Positions 11,340-23,800 of a stretch of 64,000 bases of DNA are shown here, piece by piece. Made by a program: the position numbers and the translations under genes. This DNA is from Rhinopomastus cyanomelas (lineage: Eukaryota > Chordata > Aves > Bucerotiformes > Rhinopomastidae): positions 62,001 through 126,000 of the forward strand of contig VXBP01007598.1 of assembly GCA_013400115.1 (NCBI GenBank), written 5' to 3'. Each line of letters starts with the position of its first letter. Position 1 is the first letter of the stretch. Under the pieces are notes generated by a model. The model saw nothing but the letters and a program-made list of their open reading frames with translations. It was not told where the DNA came from and ran no database searches.

Positions 11340-14300
11340 CGGTGTCACCCTTCCCCACAGAGACACAGGAAACCCCATGCGCTCGTCCCTGCCTGCTCAC
11401 GCGACGGAAAGGGGCCCGAGAGGGGCCACCCGCTTCACACCTCCTCTGCTGGAGGGTCTTCGTGGTGACCTTTCAGGAAGTGGTGGAGAGCCTACACCTG
11501 CGGTCTGCTCTGCGGTCTGCTCTGCAGAGGGGCCGGGCCGCATGGGCCGCAGAGAGCGCTGCCGTGATCCCGCGTGAGAGCCGGTACAACACCAGGGCAA
11601 CACCATCCTGCCACACGACGGTCTCGAACAACTGCCCAGGAGAACAACTGGGTGACCTAGGAGGACCTGCCTGCCTCCAGTTCGTGTGGTTCTGTACGCT
11701 CGGGCGCTCTGCTCAGCCACGTGCACTGAAACGCTTGTACCTGCCTCCAGAAATCCCAGCTTCAAGTGGTGGCTGTGGACAAGACAGCTAACGGGAGCAA
11801 GTTATCCCTAAACACTCGTATGTTAAACGATTCATACCTCAAACGTAATACTAAAACGTAAACCTAATACCAGCGCTACAGACACGCTGCCCGGCCCTTA
11901 AAACTGCTAACGAAACTACGGGTCCCTCCGGCCTCCTGTAAGATGTGTCGCGCATTCAGAGTTGCGAGGTACCTGCTGAACATGGCAGCCGCACCGCTCC
12001 GCGCGCTCGCGTCTTCTCTCTGCTGCGGTGGGCAGCAGCTGCAGAGCCTGCTCAGCTCCACCCTGCCTCTGCCGGATGCAGTATTTCCTGCCCTGTCTGT
12101 CCGTATTTCCACTGTAAAACGGCGCTAATGAATTCAAAGTATTCTGAGCTCCGTTACCAAAAAGTACCTATAAAACCGGCGCGTCGTTTCCTGTCACCGT
12201 AACTTAATGTGTTCAACTTAAAACTCAGCCAATTAAGAGGGAAATTGAGGCAGGAACACTGTTTCACGAAATATTAAATAAAGGGAATGAGGGTGGGTTA
12301 TTCTGGCTTGAGAGCCTGCAAATCAAAAGGAAAGCTGTGCTCTGCCATATGAGGCCAAGTGCCAATTCGGAAATGCCCTTTTTTTTAACTGAATTACCTA
12401 TTTCCATGGCATTTAAAGACAGCTCCTAGAAATCACAGCATTAATGCAAAATACCTATTGCCTTAATTCCATCTGTGAATGTTTTTGTCCTACATACGTG
12501 GCCCTGTGCTTTGTAAAAGTTGGCAGCTCATCATTTAATTCTGTTATTGCTCCGGAGCAAGAAAGAACAGATTTGCCTGTTGAATGAAACTGAGACTGGC
12601 CAGAGTCCTCACAGTGAACTGCAGAGGGCTGCCACTCTAAAAACTTGAGTTCAAGCTGTTCTCTCAAACCAAGAAATTTAACGGCTGAGCACCTGGGGCA
12701 GCTCCTTGGGGCTGTGGACAAGGAAAGTCTACCGCTGGCCCCAGCACGGTGACCGACAGCTAGTAAGCGACACTGGGCCTACACTGTGTATTTTGTGTTT
12801 CACCCTGAAAGGAAGGGTTGCAGGATGTCCTTACGTGGCAGCGCCTCACACCACATGGCCTTCACGCTAACTGCGGTCAAGCGAAGGACGGAACACAGCC
12901 ACATGGCGCTCTAGGAACAGCCAAAAGGCAGATTATGCTTCAGAATAAAACTGGACCGGCAGGGGTAAGGAGGAGCCCGGACCTTTTTGACCCTTGTATC
13001 CCCCCAGGAGAGGCCTCACTGCAGCAAGCCCTTAAGCTGTTTCATCTCTAGTGGCAAACGTACCTGAGCAGCTCCCAGCTCCATGAGAGCCTGCCATTGC
13101 ATGAACGTGCTACCACAAAGTGTCTGGTGGAAACTCTTTAACCTGAAATGTAGTTAAACAAAAGCTAAACGAAAGCGAAGGGCCACATACGCAGTAAGTT
13201 CTGGAAAACCTTGTGACAGACATTTGAGCAATGCCCTTTAGTCACTGGAAGGCATTTCCCAAGGTCTCCTTGGGGTGTTCTGTGGCTGCATCAGCTGATG
13301 AAAATACTCTCTGTATTTCTGTAGCCACAGGTGATTGGGAATTGCTCCCACAGTGTAATTACAACCTCCTGCTGGCCATGGTCAAGTGAGCAGTGAGCCC
13401 CTTGCCTGTTTGAGTGCGTTGGATTGCACTAGCTTCGTTTGTGCTTTCCCAGGTACAAAACTCGCGTGCATATTGAAAGCATAAGTTACACTCACGCTGC
13501 GTGGCCGGGTTCAACTTCGCTGGCTCCTCAACTGCAGAAGGCAGCAGTTTTTCCAACACGCTGGGCAGGGGACAAACTTTTGGGGGACAAAGAAAGGGAG
13601 CCTCCAAAACAACCCCAATGGCCTGGAGTGCAGCAGTGTTAAAAGGTTCATTGCCACTTTCTCACAAGCCTGCCGCTATCTCTTTACCACAGTTAGTGTA
13701 AAGTGAAGTTTCTGTTGGCCCCGGGACCAGCTATTGCTTCGCTTACCTTGCAGCAGCACGCACTGAGGCCTCATTCATTCACGTTGTAACTTATGTACGA
13801 GCAGCCAGCTGGAAAACGATGACAGATTTGCATCCTGTTCTGCTCCGTTTAGGAGCTGACGTTCACTGACTTGCAATAACCGTGTATTTGCACAGTGTCT
13901 TTAGCTCCGAAATGTTTGACTTTACATGACTTACGGGTGGTCATTTCTATCAACCTTGAAGCGCAGCGGCTTCGGGGTTGGAATGTGGCAGCCCGTTGCT
14001 GGCACACGTGATATAATAGTGTATTGTGTGAGGATCTTCTCCAGATGAACTGCAGGCACGTACTGGACGCCAAAATTGGGCTAACTTCCCTAAGCCTTAC
14101 TCTTGCTGCAAGACGCTCGATGCCCACAGATCATCAAGCCCCAAGGTCACCCCTCTTTTGTACAATGACCTTCCCTTAAGTGTTGGGCTGGACTAGGGCT
14201 TTGCTGCGACAGATTCTCCAGGCCCCTGCTGAGCAGCCCGCCCTCCAAGGTGCTGCTGAGCCTCTTTGTCCCGCACTCGTCGGTGTCTCCACACAATGGG

Positions 14301-17300
14301 GATACAGCTGCCTGCCTGCCAGAGCTACGAGCACACAGAGTAGGCCCTGAGTTATTTGAGGTTTAGCTTAATAATTAGGGTTTTTCAGCCACATTTCCCA
14401 AAGAGCTTTACAGAAAAAGGAGGTGTTCTGCTCCTTATCTTATGCAGGAGGAGGCTGGGGATTCAAATACAAAAGATTTAGTAACTCCTCGAAGATCACA
14501 AAGCAGATAAGCAGCAGAGCATGGAAGCAGGCACAGCTCCCCACAACTCTCTACTCCTCTGTGCATCTAACAAGGCACAACTGAAAATCCACTCCTCCTT
14601 AACTTTCACGGCAAGGAAGCAGTTCTGCTAGAGTTTTCTGTTTTACTTTCTTTGGCTTTGCATCAAACCAAACTGGCTCTGCTCTTATTTTATACTTACT
14701 ACCACCCTAAGGAGGTTCTTTTACGTGTGGGCGCCATAGAAATTAGGTTTTAAGCTGGAGTTTAGCAAGATCAAATTTTTGGACACAGAAAAAGTCAAGA
14801 CCACCGAAACGTGTGTCTCATAAAAAAGAAAAAAAACTAGGTGGGGAGTGCAGGGGGAAGAGATCCAACGGTCATTTCTCTCCTATCGCTACACAGTCCC
14901 AGCCTAATAGGAACTGCTGGCTCCAGCCAGGCTGTCAGAGGTCCAGAGTGCTTGGACAAAAGGGCAGAAATAATCTCTTTTCCATTCAGACAACAGCTGA
15001 GGTGGAAAAAGAAGGACACACTCAGGGAGACACAGATGAGCAGTAGCCACAGCGAAGTCAATTTTTCCACTCTCAAAGTTGTTTACACCCACAAAATTAA
15101 TTGCGATGCCAAAACTGCAAGGAAAGTTGTAAGACCCTTAAATGTGTGGTCTTCATTGGGAAGGGCAAACGAAATGGTGAACCACCGGACACGTTAACAA
15201 TGCCTGAGGGCGTCATACAGAAATAGCCGACACCCTCAAGTACTGACGCAACACGGACAGGCAAGACCATGAGCTGGGGGTAGTGGGAGGAAAGGTCTTT
15301 TTTAGATCTATCCAAGGTAGACTAAGTTTTATTGCTGAGCTAGGAACACACAGCATCCCAGGAGTGAACAGCTCGCACAGTCGATTCGATCTTGGGTTCA
15401 GTTCAGCTCCCACTGAAGTTTAATGGGAGTTGGATCACGCCACTGCACTCACATTTTTTCCATGCATGGAAAACTATTTCCGTTCCTTTGAATTATAATG
15501 CCACTGGCTTTGGATTTTGCATAATAAAATAAATCTAGGCCACTGTTTATATTCCAAGAAACTGCATTCTGGGATGCCAGCAAATATATTGCCTGTTGGA
15601 TTAAAAAAAATAACATAAAACCTGGACACACTGGTTTAAAAAAACAACAGCTCCTAATTATTGAGCATAATTTTTCTTCCTCGTGCTTTGCTGGAGTCCT
15701 CAAATATCTGAAGTATGAAAGGTACATACGAGTTCTTCTCTGGTGGTTGAAATGGTGGAATCTGTGAAACGGCAACACTTTACAAGAAACAGAGGTTAAA
15801 TATAACAATAATGATCCTCATGACTGGCCTATTAGCCTATTTTGTGCATTTTAAAATTCACAGGGAAAAGAAACCCGTCCTCGGAATGTCAGTAACAAAG
15901 GGGAGGCATATAGTGAACCCTTGTATTTCGAGGACTGGCTGCCCTTTATGGTTCTGACTGCAAATGAACTCTGCAGATGCTGAAAGGCATCTTCAGGAAA
16001 CTTCTTGTGCTAGAAGCAGCATTTGCTCACTGCTTGATGGATGGGATTCTGTCAGAGCCCCAACCCAGCACGGCCGATTAGCAGGCCTTGCTACGCGTGC
16101 GCACTTTCCTCCCTCGCACAAGTTCAGCGCGCTCTCTTCTTTCCAAGGGAAAGCGCAGAAAGACTTCCATCAGTGAACACAGGCCCACGTTTGGGGAGTA
16201 ACTGTAGCTGCCGTTAGCTTATGCCGAGGAAAAGCACGGCCCCTGGGCTCTGAAATACAGAGCAGCAAAACAAAAGACACCTCGCCCACAGAATAAAATA
16301 AAACCACATATACACACAACAGCAACAGCAGGAAAAGGAATGTCTTTGAGAGGCATTTAATGTTAAAGAGAAACTATACATCTGGGATGCTGGTGAGGAG
16401 GTTCTAAAAGAGCTGAACAAAGTGACCACCTGCATCCGCCTCGAAGAGGAAAACCTGCAGTGAGCAGTGCTTACGCAGTCGTGCGCACGCAATGCTGCTG
16501 TCTCCTGACAAAACATGAAGCCTCTTGCCGTCGCAAACATCCCGGGGTGCTGGCAGCTGCTTGTCTCTATTTACAAATTAACTTGCACCCTGGGACTAAA
16601 AAGCAAATAAAAAATTCGATGCAAACCTGCTTTAGCATGAGGGTTGGTCTAGATGATCCCTAGAGGTCCCTTCCAACTGCTACCACTCCACGTGAACTGA
16701 ACCTCCCTCGGGCACACAGCCCTGTACTCTGAGCTGGACACGCTCCCCGCGTCCCTGGGCAGTACAGAAGACCTAGGTTCTGGCTTCACACCTCCCTTAC
16801 TCACAACAGCAGGTCGTGAACCCTCCTCCACCACATTTCCTGGAGCGCAGTGCCCAGGAATGGCTTACAACACTGTAGAGTTTAAGCCACGTTCTTGTGG
16901 CGGAGCCTTGGCTAACCTTCTCTCCAACGTCACAAAGCCCTTTGGATGAATTAAGAATTGGCTCCACGTTCTCCAGTGGGCTTAGCGGAGCGGCAGGGTT
17001 TGAAACTCAGGTAAATAGGACTCACCCACATCTGTCTGTCATTTCAGCCGTGCAATAACAATGCAAAATGCTGAGCTCTACCACTCTTCTCCTCCTTGCT
17101 GGCTTTGTTTCTGCAATGAAACAGCATGTGCTCACGTGCAGGGGGGAGTTCACTTTGCTGTCGTCTCCCTGGCCTCTTCCCTGTGACTGAAACATCCAAG
17201 GGGAGACACACCCAAAGATCAACTCCCCGGCAGATCGGAAGGAACGGCAAACCAGCTGGCCTGGGGGGGGAAATTCCAAAACCAAAATGTCTCTTAAATA
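11340..17300. other. Intergenic region between the left CpG island and the WNT5B 3' end
   Basis: No protein-coding exon was recognised. It contains one short CR1 tail (16640-16679) and otherwise unique-looking sequence. Frames such as the 184-residue plus-strand frame beginning at 11237 reflect GC-rich composition next to the island and have no recognisable domain. The 48-residue frame at 11982-12128 is discussed as a finding. The left end is 5' flank of the island gene. The right end may include more distal WNT5B 3' UTR, because a further AATAAA on the minus strand lies at 15333-15328. Confidence 0.6.
16640..16679 (+). repeat. CR1 LINE 3'-end fragment
   Basis: The stretch resembles the terminal part of avian CR1 elements, with the GGTT-GG-CTAGATGAT core followed by AGAGGTCCCTTCCAAC. 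Only about 40 bases are recognisable. The orientation is plus, judged from the usual order of these words before the CR1 3' end. Confidence 0.7.
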
Positions 17301-17399
17301 AGCTTCTTTAATTATTATCATCATCTGTTTATTTATACAAATATAAAATATATTTATATAGATTTATATAATATAGATTTGTCGCTTTGGTGGCTCCTT
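17300..17399 (-). other. WNT5B: WNT5B 3' UTR, proximal part
   Basis: Sequence immediately after the stop codon on the minus strand is very AT-rich, with repeated TATAAAT-like words, as is common in unstable regulatory mRNAs. The true end of the UTR is unknown. Mammalian WNT5B messages have a UTR of about 1 kb (from memory), so transcription may continue well to the left. Confidence 0.6.
17328..17333 (-). terminator. Candidate polyadenylation signal AATAAA for WNT5B
   Basis: AATAAA on the minus strand, 67 bases after the stop codon. Its position would give an unusually short UTR, and no clear GU-rich element was identified beyond it. A second AATAAA on the same strand at 15333-15328 is an alternative distal site. 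Confidence 0.35.
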
Positions 17400-17858
17400 T
17401 CATTTACAGACGTACTGGTCAACGATCTCTGTGCACTTTTTACACTTGACGTAACAGCACCAGTGGAACTTGCAGTGGCAACGCTCCACCTGCACGCTCT
17501 TGAACTGGTCGTAACCCCGCCCGCAGCACATCAGCTCACAGCCATCCATGCCCTCGGACGTCTTGTTGCACAGTCGGCCCTGGGTGCCCAGAGAGCCCGT
17601 GGTCTCGTTGCGCAGACAGTAGTCCGGGCTGGGGTCAACGTAGACCAGGTCCTCTTGCGTCGGCATGTTGAAACGGTTGTTCACCAGCTCCAGCTTGCCC
17701 TTGCGGCTGATCCTCATGGCGGCAGCGCTGTCATACTTCTCCTTCAGCAGGTCGCCCACCTTGCGGAAGTCGGCCAGCTGCAGCCAGCAGGTCTTGAGGC
17801 TGCAGGAGCCTGACACGCCGTGGCACTTGCAGGCCACGTCTGCCAGCTTGTACACAGC
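17400..17858 (-). CDS. WNT5B: WNT5B last coding exon
   Basis: It starts after TTTCCTGCAG at 17858 and ends with TGA at 17402-17400. It encodes residues 208-359, beginning AVYKLADVACKCHGVSG. It contains the lipidated serine (S223), sequons N291 and N305, and the cysteine-rich C-terminal subdomain (CNKTSEGMDGCELMCCGRGY, then CHCKFHWCCYVKCKKC) ending DQYVCK. The open frame seen further upstream (to 17879) is intronic read-through. Confidence 0.98.
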   Translation of the reverse strand, partial: AVYKLADVACKCHGVSGSCSLKTCWLQLADFRKVGDLLKEKYDSAAAMRISRKGKLELVNNRFNMPTQEDLVYVDPSPDYCLRNETTGSLGTQGRLCNKTSEGMDGCELMCCGRGYDQFKSVQVERCHCKFHWCCYVKCKKCTEIVDQYVCK

Positions 17859-20800
17859 CTGCAGGAAATGGAAAGGCATTCAGGCAGAGCCACATTTATT
17901 CCTGCTGCACTGGCAGCTGCCTTAATTACCCTGAATTCATCGTGTTTCCATAACTGCTTTGATTATCCCCCAGTATCTCATTTCACCCTTCAGGAGAGAA
18001 AAAACATCTCTTCTTCCTCCCGTTGTGACTGCTGCACCCCTGTTCCCTAAATAGCTCTATTTCTGGTCACACTGCCTCCAGACATGACCTCCCCACCTCA
18101 ACTTCATTTTCCCTGGCACAGACTTCTGCCTCGACAGCAGGCTCAAGAGCAAGAAAGAGGAGGGAAAAATCCTCTCTGCACGGACCCTGGACATTGCCCA
18201 GTCTCGCAGACCACTGTGACACGACACGTCTGCCACTTCAGAGCTGTGAAGAGGGAGCGTGCAGGAACACCTGCCCACCTCCTGTCACTGGCACCAGGAC
18301 GCGGTGCTGTCACACCTTGGAAAGAACCCCAAGGACCCACACGTGTTCCACCACCTCTGCCAAGAGGGGCTCGTCCAGGAGCAGGGTTCCGAAGAGCTAC
18401 GGCCTTGCAGAGAGGCACGACCCTCGGTGGCAGCCAGCAGTCACGAGAAAGATGATCACGATGGGTGAACGAACACTTGGACCCTGGTGCGGAGCCCACT
18501 GCCCCCACCCGAGTCGAGTGGCTCCTAAGGCTGGGCCCGGACTGCCAGCTGGCACCATCTTGTGCCCAGACAGGTCCCTGCATGGACAGATCCCACAGGC
18601 AGCCCCCAACCCCCCTCAGCGCTCACTGGCACCCACAGAGTCTGCAGACCCAACAGCGGGCACCGTTGCACCATCAGGGCTACTCCACGTTGCAACATCT
18701 CCTCCACTTCCAGCACTTCCTCCTCGTGCTCTCACCATCGGGCCCTCCCACGACCACCCTGTGTCTGGCACAGCTGCAGGGCAGTGCCCTGGCCGGGCAA
18801 CCACAAGGTCTACCTGCTGCAGGAGACCGAGTAATGTGAGAAGATAACTAGGATGCTCTGAAGAAGATGGCGGTGTAGAGATGAGGAACAGGTGCTGCTG
18901 TCCCTGTCACACAGCAAGCTGCGTGGTGAAGCTGACGTGCCTAAGGGATGAGATGCCATCCAGAGCGACCTGGACAACTTGGAGAATTAGCCCCACATTG
19001 AGACCAAACGCAAGACCCTCCATCTGGGTCAGGAAAGTCTCTGCTACCAATACAGGCTGGGAGATGAGTGGACTGGGAGTGGCCCTGCTGAGATACTGGT
19101 AAGTGAAAAGGTGGACATGAGCCAGTAACATGCACTCATAGCCCAGAAAGCTAACCACATCCTGGGTTGCATCAACGTAAGTGTGGGCAGCAGATCGAGA
19201 GAGAAGTTCTCCTCTTCTGCTCTGCACTGGTGAGACCCCTCCTGGAGTCCTCCATCCAGCTCTGGAGTCCTCAGCCCAAGACAGACACAGACCTGTTGGA
19301 GCAGGTCCAGAGGAAAGCCATTAAAATGATCAGAGGGCTGGGATACCTCTTCTGTGAAGAAAAGCTGAGAGAGCTGGGGTTGTGAAGCCTGGAGAAGTCT
19401 TTAAGAAGACCTCATTGCAACCTCTCAGTACTTAGAGGGGGCCTATAAAAAAGAAGAGAACAATCTTTTCCGCAGGGCTTGTTGTAACAGGACATGAGGC
19501 GATGGTTTTACACGAGAAGAGGAGAGCACTAGACTGGACACAAGGAAGAGATGTTTGCAGTGAGGGTGGTGAAACACCGGCGCGAGTTGCCCACGAGGGT
19601 GGTAAATGCCCCATCCCTGGAAACATTCTGAGTCAGGTCAGGCTCTGATCCGGGTGGCCCTGTTCACTGCAGGGGAGTTGTACCAGACAACCTTTAAGAG
19701 GTCCCTCCCAACACGAAGTTTGCTAGCCAGGTTTTCGGATGAAAAGAGCAGCCGAACGCTGAGGTTTCGTTTCTGCCTCGCGCGCTGACACGCGCTCTGC
19801 GTTCACTTGCAGCAGATGATGAAGGCAATTGAGCACGCTGCAAGCAAAACCTTCTGCCCGTGACTACGTTCTGGACCAGCAGCAAGACGTCGGAGTCTGC
19901 AGCAACTGGCTGTTCCCAGTCTAACTAACATCCAGTACTTTTGACAGCTAGTGAAGATTTAATTGGGCTTAATGGCTAAATCACATGGAAGCTGAACCAG
20001 CTCCCAAGAAAGTCAATGGAGTGAGTCCTTAAGAACAGAGAAGCCTTAGTTGGGCTCCTCAGAGCTCCATTTACTGAAGCAATCCCTCATGGCACAACGT
20101 AACAGCTACAGACTGGGAGTTAAGCACTTGTCTTGGATCAAACTACAACTGCAGAGGACCAACCACACGGTTACTTAGGGATTGCTGATGTACTGCAACC
20201 AGACAGAGCTACAGCTGAGTTTCACAAGCCCCTGACACTTACTATATCCTCAGTGCACTGCCAGCCTGCTGGTTACGAGCTTGTGTTAGCACTTGTTGGT
20301 TATGGTTCCGTCAAATCCCAGGCCACTAGTGCCTCTCTTGCCCTTGCGTATGTTTTTATAAAGTATTATGATTCTTCCTAATCCTGGGCTTTGTTCCTTT
20401 AGAAAAACACTGCAACTCGATCCCTCTCAGTTAAATGTCACGGGACTTGGTTCACTCCGACTTGGCTTTAAGGAACTGATGCTCAAAACATCTGGCCCAT
20501 GTGGGCAGTGGCTGTGCTGGGGGAACGTGAATGCTACCAGTTAGCACAGGCAAGCACGGTACCACTCGGCCCCCCACAGCTCCCACCAGCAGTGTCCCAT
20601 GGAGGGAACCACAGCTTCAGCTGCTGAAGGGCTCTCCCGCTCTCCCGCCCGGGTGGGGAGAACACAAAAGACACCGAGGAGCTCCTCTACGGCTGGACTC
20701 CGGTCAAGGTGCAGAGTGACAGAGCCCACGAGCGGTTCTGGAGGCAGGGCCTGACCGGCGGCCGCGCCGCTCGAACAGGCTGAAAGCACGCTGCCATAAG

Positions 20801-23800
20801 CCCAAGTTCTTTTCCAATTATTTCCTTTGAAGAACAGGAACGGGAAGAGAATTAATGGGGAATTCCTATGTGGTCAATTAGCCAGACCCCCTTCCAGGCT
20901 CTTCTGGCAGTGGCTCGAGTGACTGATGACTGAGGCCTGCCATATGCCAACAGGGTAAACAGTGTGGAAGGACTGACCGCTGCAGCCTGCCAGACAGGGT
21001 GACAGATAAGGAATGGGAGGAAATAAGAGAGGGTAATGGAAAACCAATTGGAAGAAAAAGACAGATGGAAGGAAAGGACATCTTGAGATAACAGCCAAAG
21101 ACAAACAAACAAGGGCAATAAAGCCAGGAGCCACCACCAGGATTTCGAGGCACAGTGAAAGGGTGATGGGGTCAGGACTGCCCGAAAGACAAAAAGCTCT
21201 GGTCCCTTCCCATCCCTCTCAGCTCCCTTTGAGAACCACAGGGAGCAGGGGCAATATTCTCTCCTGTAATCTGAGCTCCTCCGAATTCAAGGGGAACTTT
21301 CACATAGGAAACTAAGTGAGGGGACATGCCACAAGTTCACCTAGAAATCAGAAGCCATCAGCTGAAACACTGGCTGGGCAAGTGGGGCAAGACTGTATGA
21401 GGGATGGCACCTGGTGGTCACTCAGTCTCTCCCCACGCGTACTGCCGTGTCTCCGCAGTACTTCTCTCTTTCAGCACCAGCTTTTGGGAGCGTGGAGTTA
21501 CACGTGCACCTTCCTCCTTCCAAAACCAGGTTCTCAGAAGCGAAAACTTGCCGTTCAGGAACGCAGGACTAGACAGGCCCTCCTGGTTACTCAGTACCAT
21601 CTCTTGCTATCGCAGGCACTGCTTCAAACAGTCTTTTCCTTAAATGCACAGAGTGCCCTTTGAAAAGCAATCAGACTTTCAGCCACTACTGCTCTGATCC
21701 CTGTTCCGTGAGAAAGCATCTAACTCCCAGCCTAGACACATTCAGTTTATGCCCATTTGCTCTTGTGCCAAAATGGCCTTTTGCTCAAAAAGTGCTTTTC
21801 CTCTTCTCCTGTTTCTCTCACTAACACAGCCATCGGTCACGTCGCCTCTCAGCTCTCGGTCTGCTAGGCCAAACGTGGCAAGCTATTCTGGCCCTCTTTC
21901 CTCTCAAGAAGATTCCTATCCCTTGGGTGAACCCTAACAAGCCTTCTCCAGTCTGTGGTAATTTTACGTAGGAATATGAGAACATACAGCATTCTGGGGC
22001 CTCGTGAGAGCTTAATACAACGGCTCTAGTATTCCCATGTGTGTTATGGAAAGACTTTCCCTAGGTACATGACAGGACACTCACCCCCTTCTGAGCCACA
22101 TTATCTCTGCAGTTGTCTGCAGCTGACTGCTGCGCCCAGTTCTCCTCATTTCCTAATGACATTGGTTTGCATACAAGACCTCAAATGATGGTTTAATGTA
22201 GTTTTATTGGGTGTCATTAGCTGCTGTGCAAAACTCAGGTTCTCCTCTGCACTCACAGCGCCTTTCACCTTTGCACCAGCAGCAAACTTCATCAGCCCAT
22301 TCCCAATTATTCTGTTGGGGTCCAGTGGCCTCAAACTTTAGTACTTGCTGCTCAGCTGCTCTTCCTCTGCCTTCCTTTACTTGCACCACAGGGTGCCAGC
22401 ACCATCAGCCACCTCCTGCTTTGCTAGACCTTGGGTGTCCCAACGGCACCCTGCCCGGCTTCCCCCAAAAAGCACACTCAGGGGGACTTAAAAGCTCTAC
22501 AGTACCTGTTCCCCCAGGCAGAAGTGTTAAGGACAGAAGAAGATGTCTCCACTATGCAGCTGACATACGCTACCCCACAAGCAAAGCATCCCGCTCCAAC
22601 TTCACATCCCAGTACTCACTCTGAGAACAAAAACACACTCCACCTTTAGACCCAGCCCCATCCTCACTGACCAGCAATCTCCTTCCCTGCAATCCCCTCC
22701 AATCTGTACAGTTTTAAAACCTTTTGCTCGTTATTTTACCACCCTCTGCAAGGTCTGACTCAGCATGATTTTTACTGTTCTCACTTCATCTTTACACTTC
22801 CTGAACTCTGAGATGTAGGTTTTCAGCATTTACTTGCTATCAGCTCCTTTTTTTCCATTCTTAGGAGGCTCTTGGTCTAGTCGCAGCAGCTTGCCTGTGG
22901 TACTTATTCATTCAGTGAGGTCTGGATATTCTTCCTACAAGCTTTTTCCTCTTGCTCGGCAGGCAGGACCGTAATGGCTTTAGCATCTTGGACTTGACAC
23001 AGTTCCAGACCTCCTCCACGCTGCGCTCTTCGGCTGAGCTTACGGACTGGCTCCCCCAGTTTATCAGAGTTTGCTCACTGCAATCCACACGCTTAATTAC
23101 ACACTGGCTTCTACGTTCATTCCATTTAATCTACAGTGACTTATGTTGATTTAATACAAAGTTGTTTTCTACAGCTGCCTGTTCTACAGACTCTATAAAA
23201 ACCAAGCTTGAGACAGCACTGTCTTCTGCTGGCCCATGTGCAAAGCTTTTGTCCTGGTCTTGTGTTAACTGGAGACACAGCAACTACCCCGAGAGTTTGT
23301 CTGCGGCGCCTGAAGCAGCACAGGCACTGCACCATTCCAAGCACAACTCAAGAAACTTTCTGCAAGGCAGCAAAGCAGGACGTCACTGTTTTGGCCCTAC
23401 CCTTAGAGCAGGACAAAGCTTTCTTCCATCTAGAACTGTATCACCACCTGAAATCACAGCTCAGAGATTCCTGCCCCTACAACAAGAATAACAAGAGAGG
23501 GTAGGGTTTCACCTATGCTGTAGAGCAATTATCTTCTGACTCGATCTCCCAGTGCAGACTGTTACTACAGCTCTCCATTTCTAAGCAAACACAGGCTCTC
23601 TGCCCTTCCAATCAAAAAACCCTAAGCCCAAACCAAAGTGCTTTCAAGTCCAGTTTTCCACCTACCAAAAATTCACCCCAGTTTGATTTTGCAAAAGAAC
23701 CACAGAGTACTTGCAGTGCTCCAACACGTCGCCTTGACCTCTCAACCAAAAACCCAAAGCAAACGTTCCTTGGTGGCAAAATCAAACCAAAATTACATGC

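Noticed and set aside
10825..11791. 250- and 184-residue frames through the left CpG island
   Set aside because: Composition-driven. They cross the N at 11127 and the CG-alternating run, and no conserved domain is visible.
19167..19385. 72-residue frame ending KLRELGL that looks protein-like
   Set aside because: It is a remnant of the CR1 reverse-transcriptase C-terminus (LVRPLLESSIQLWSPQ type wording), not a host gene.
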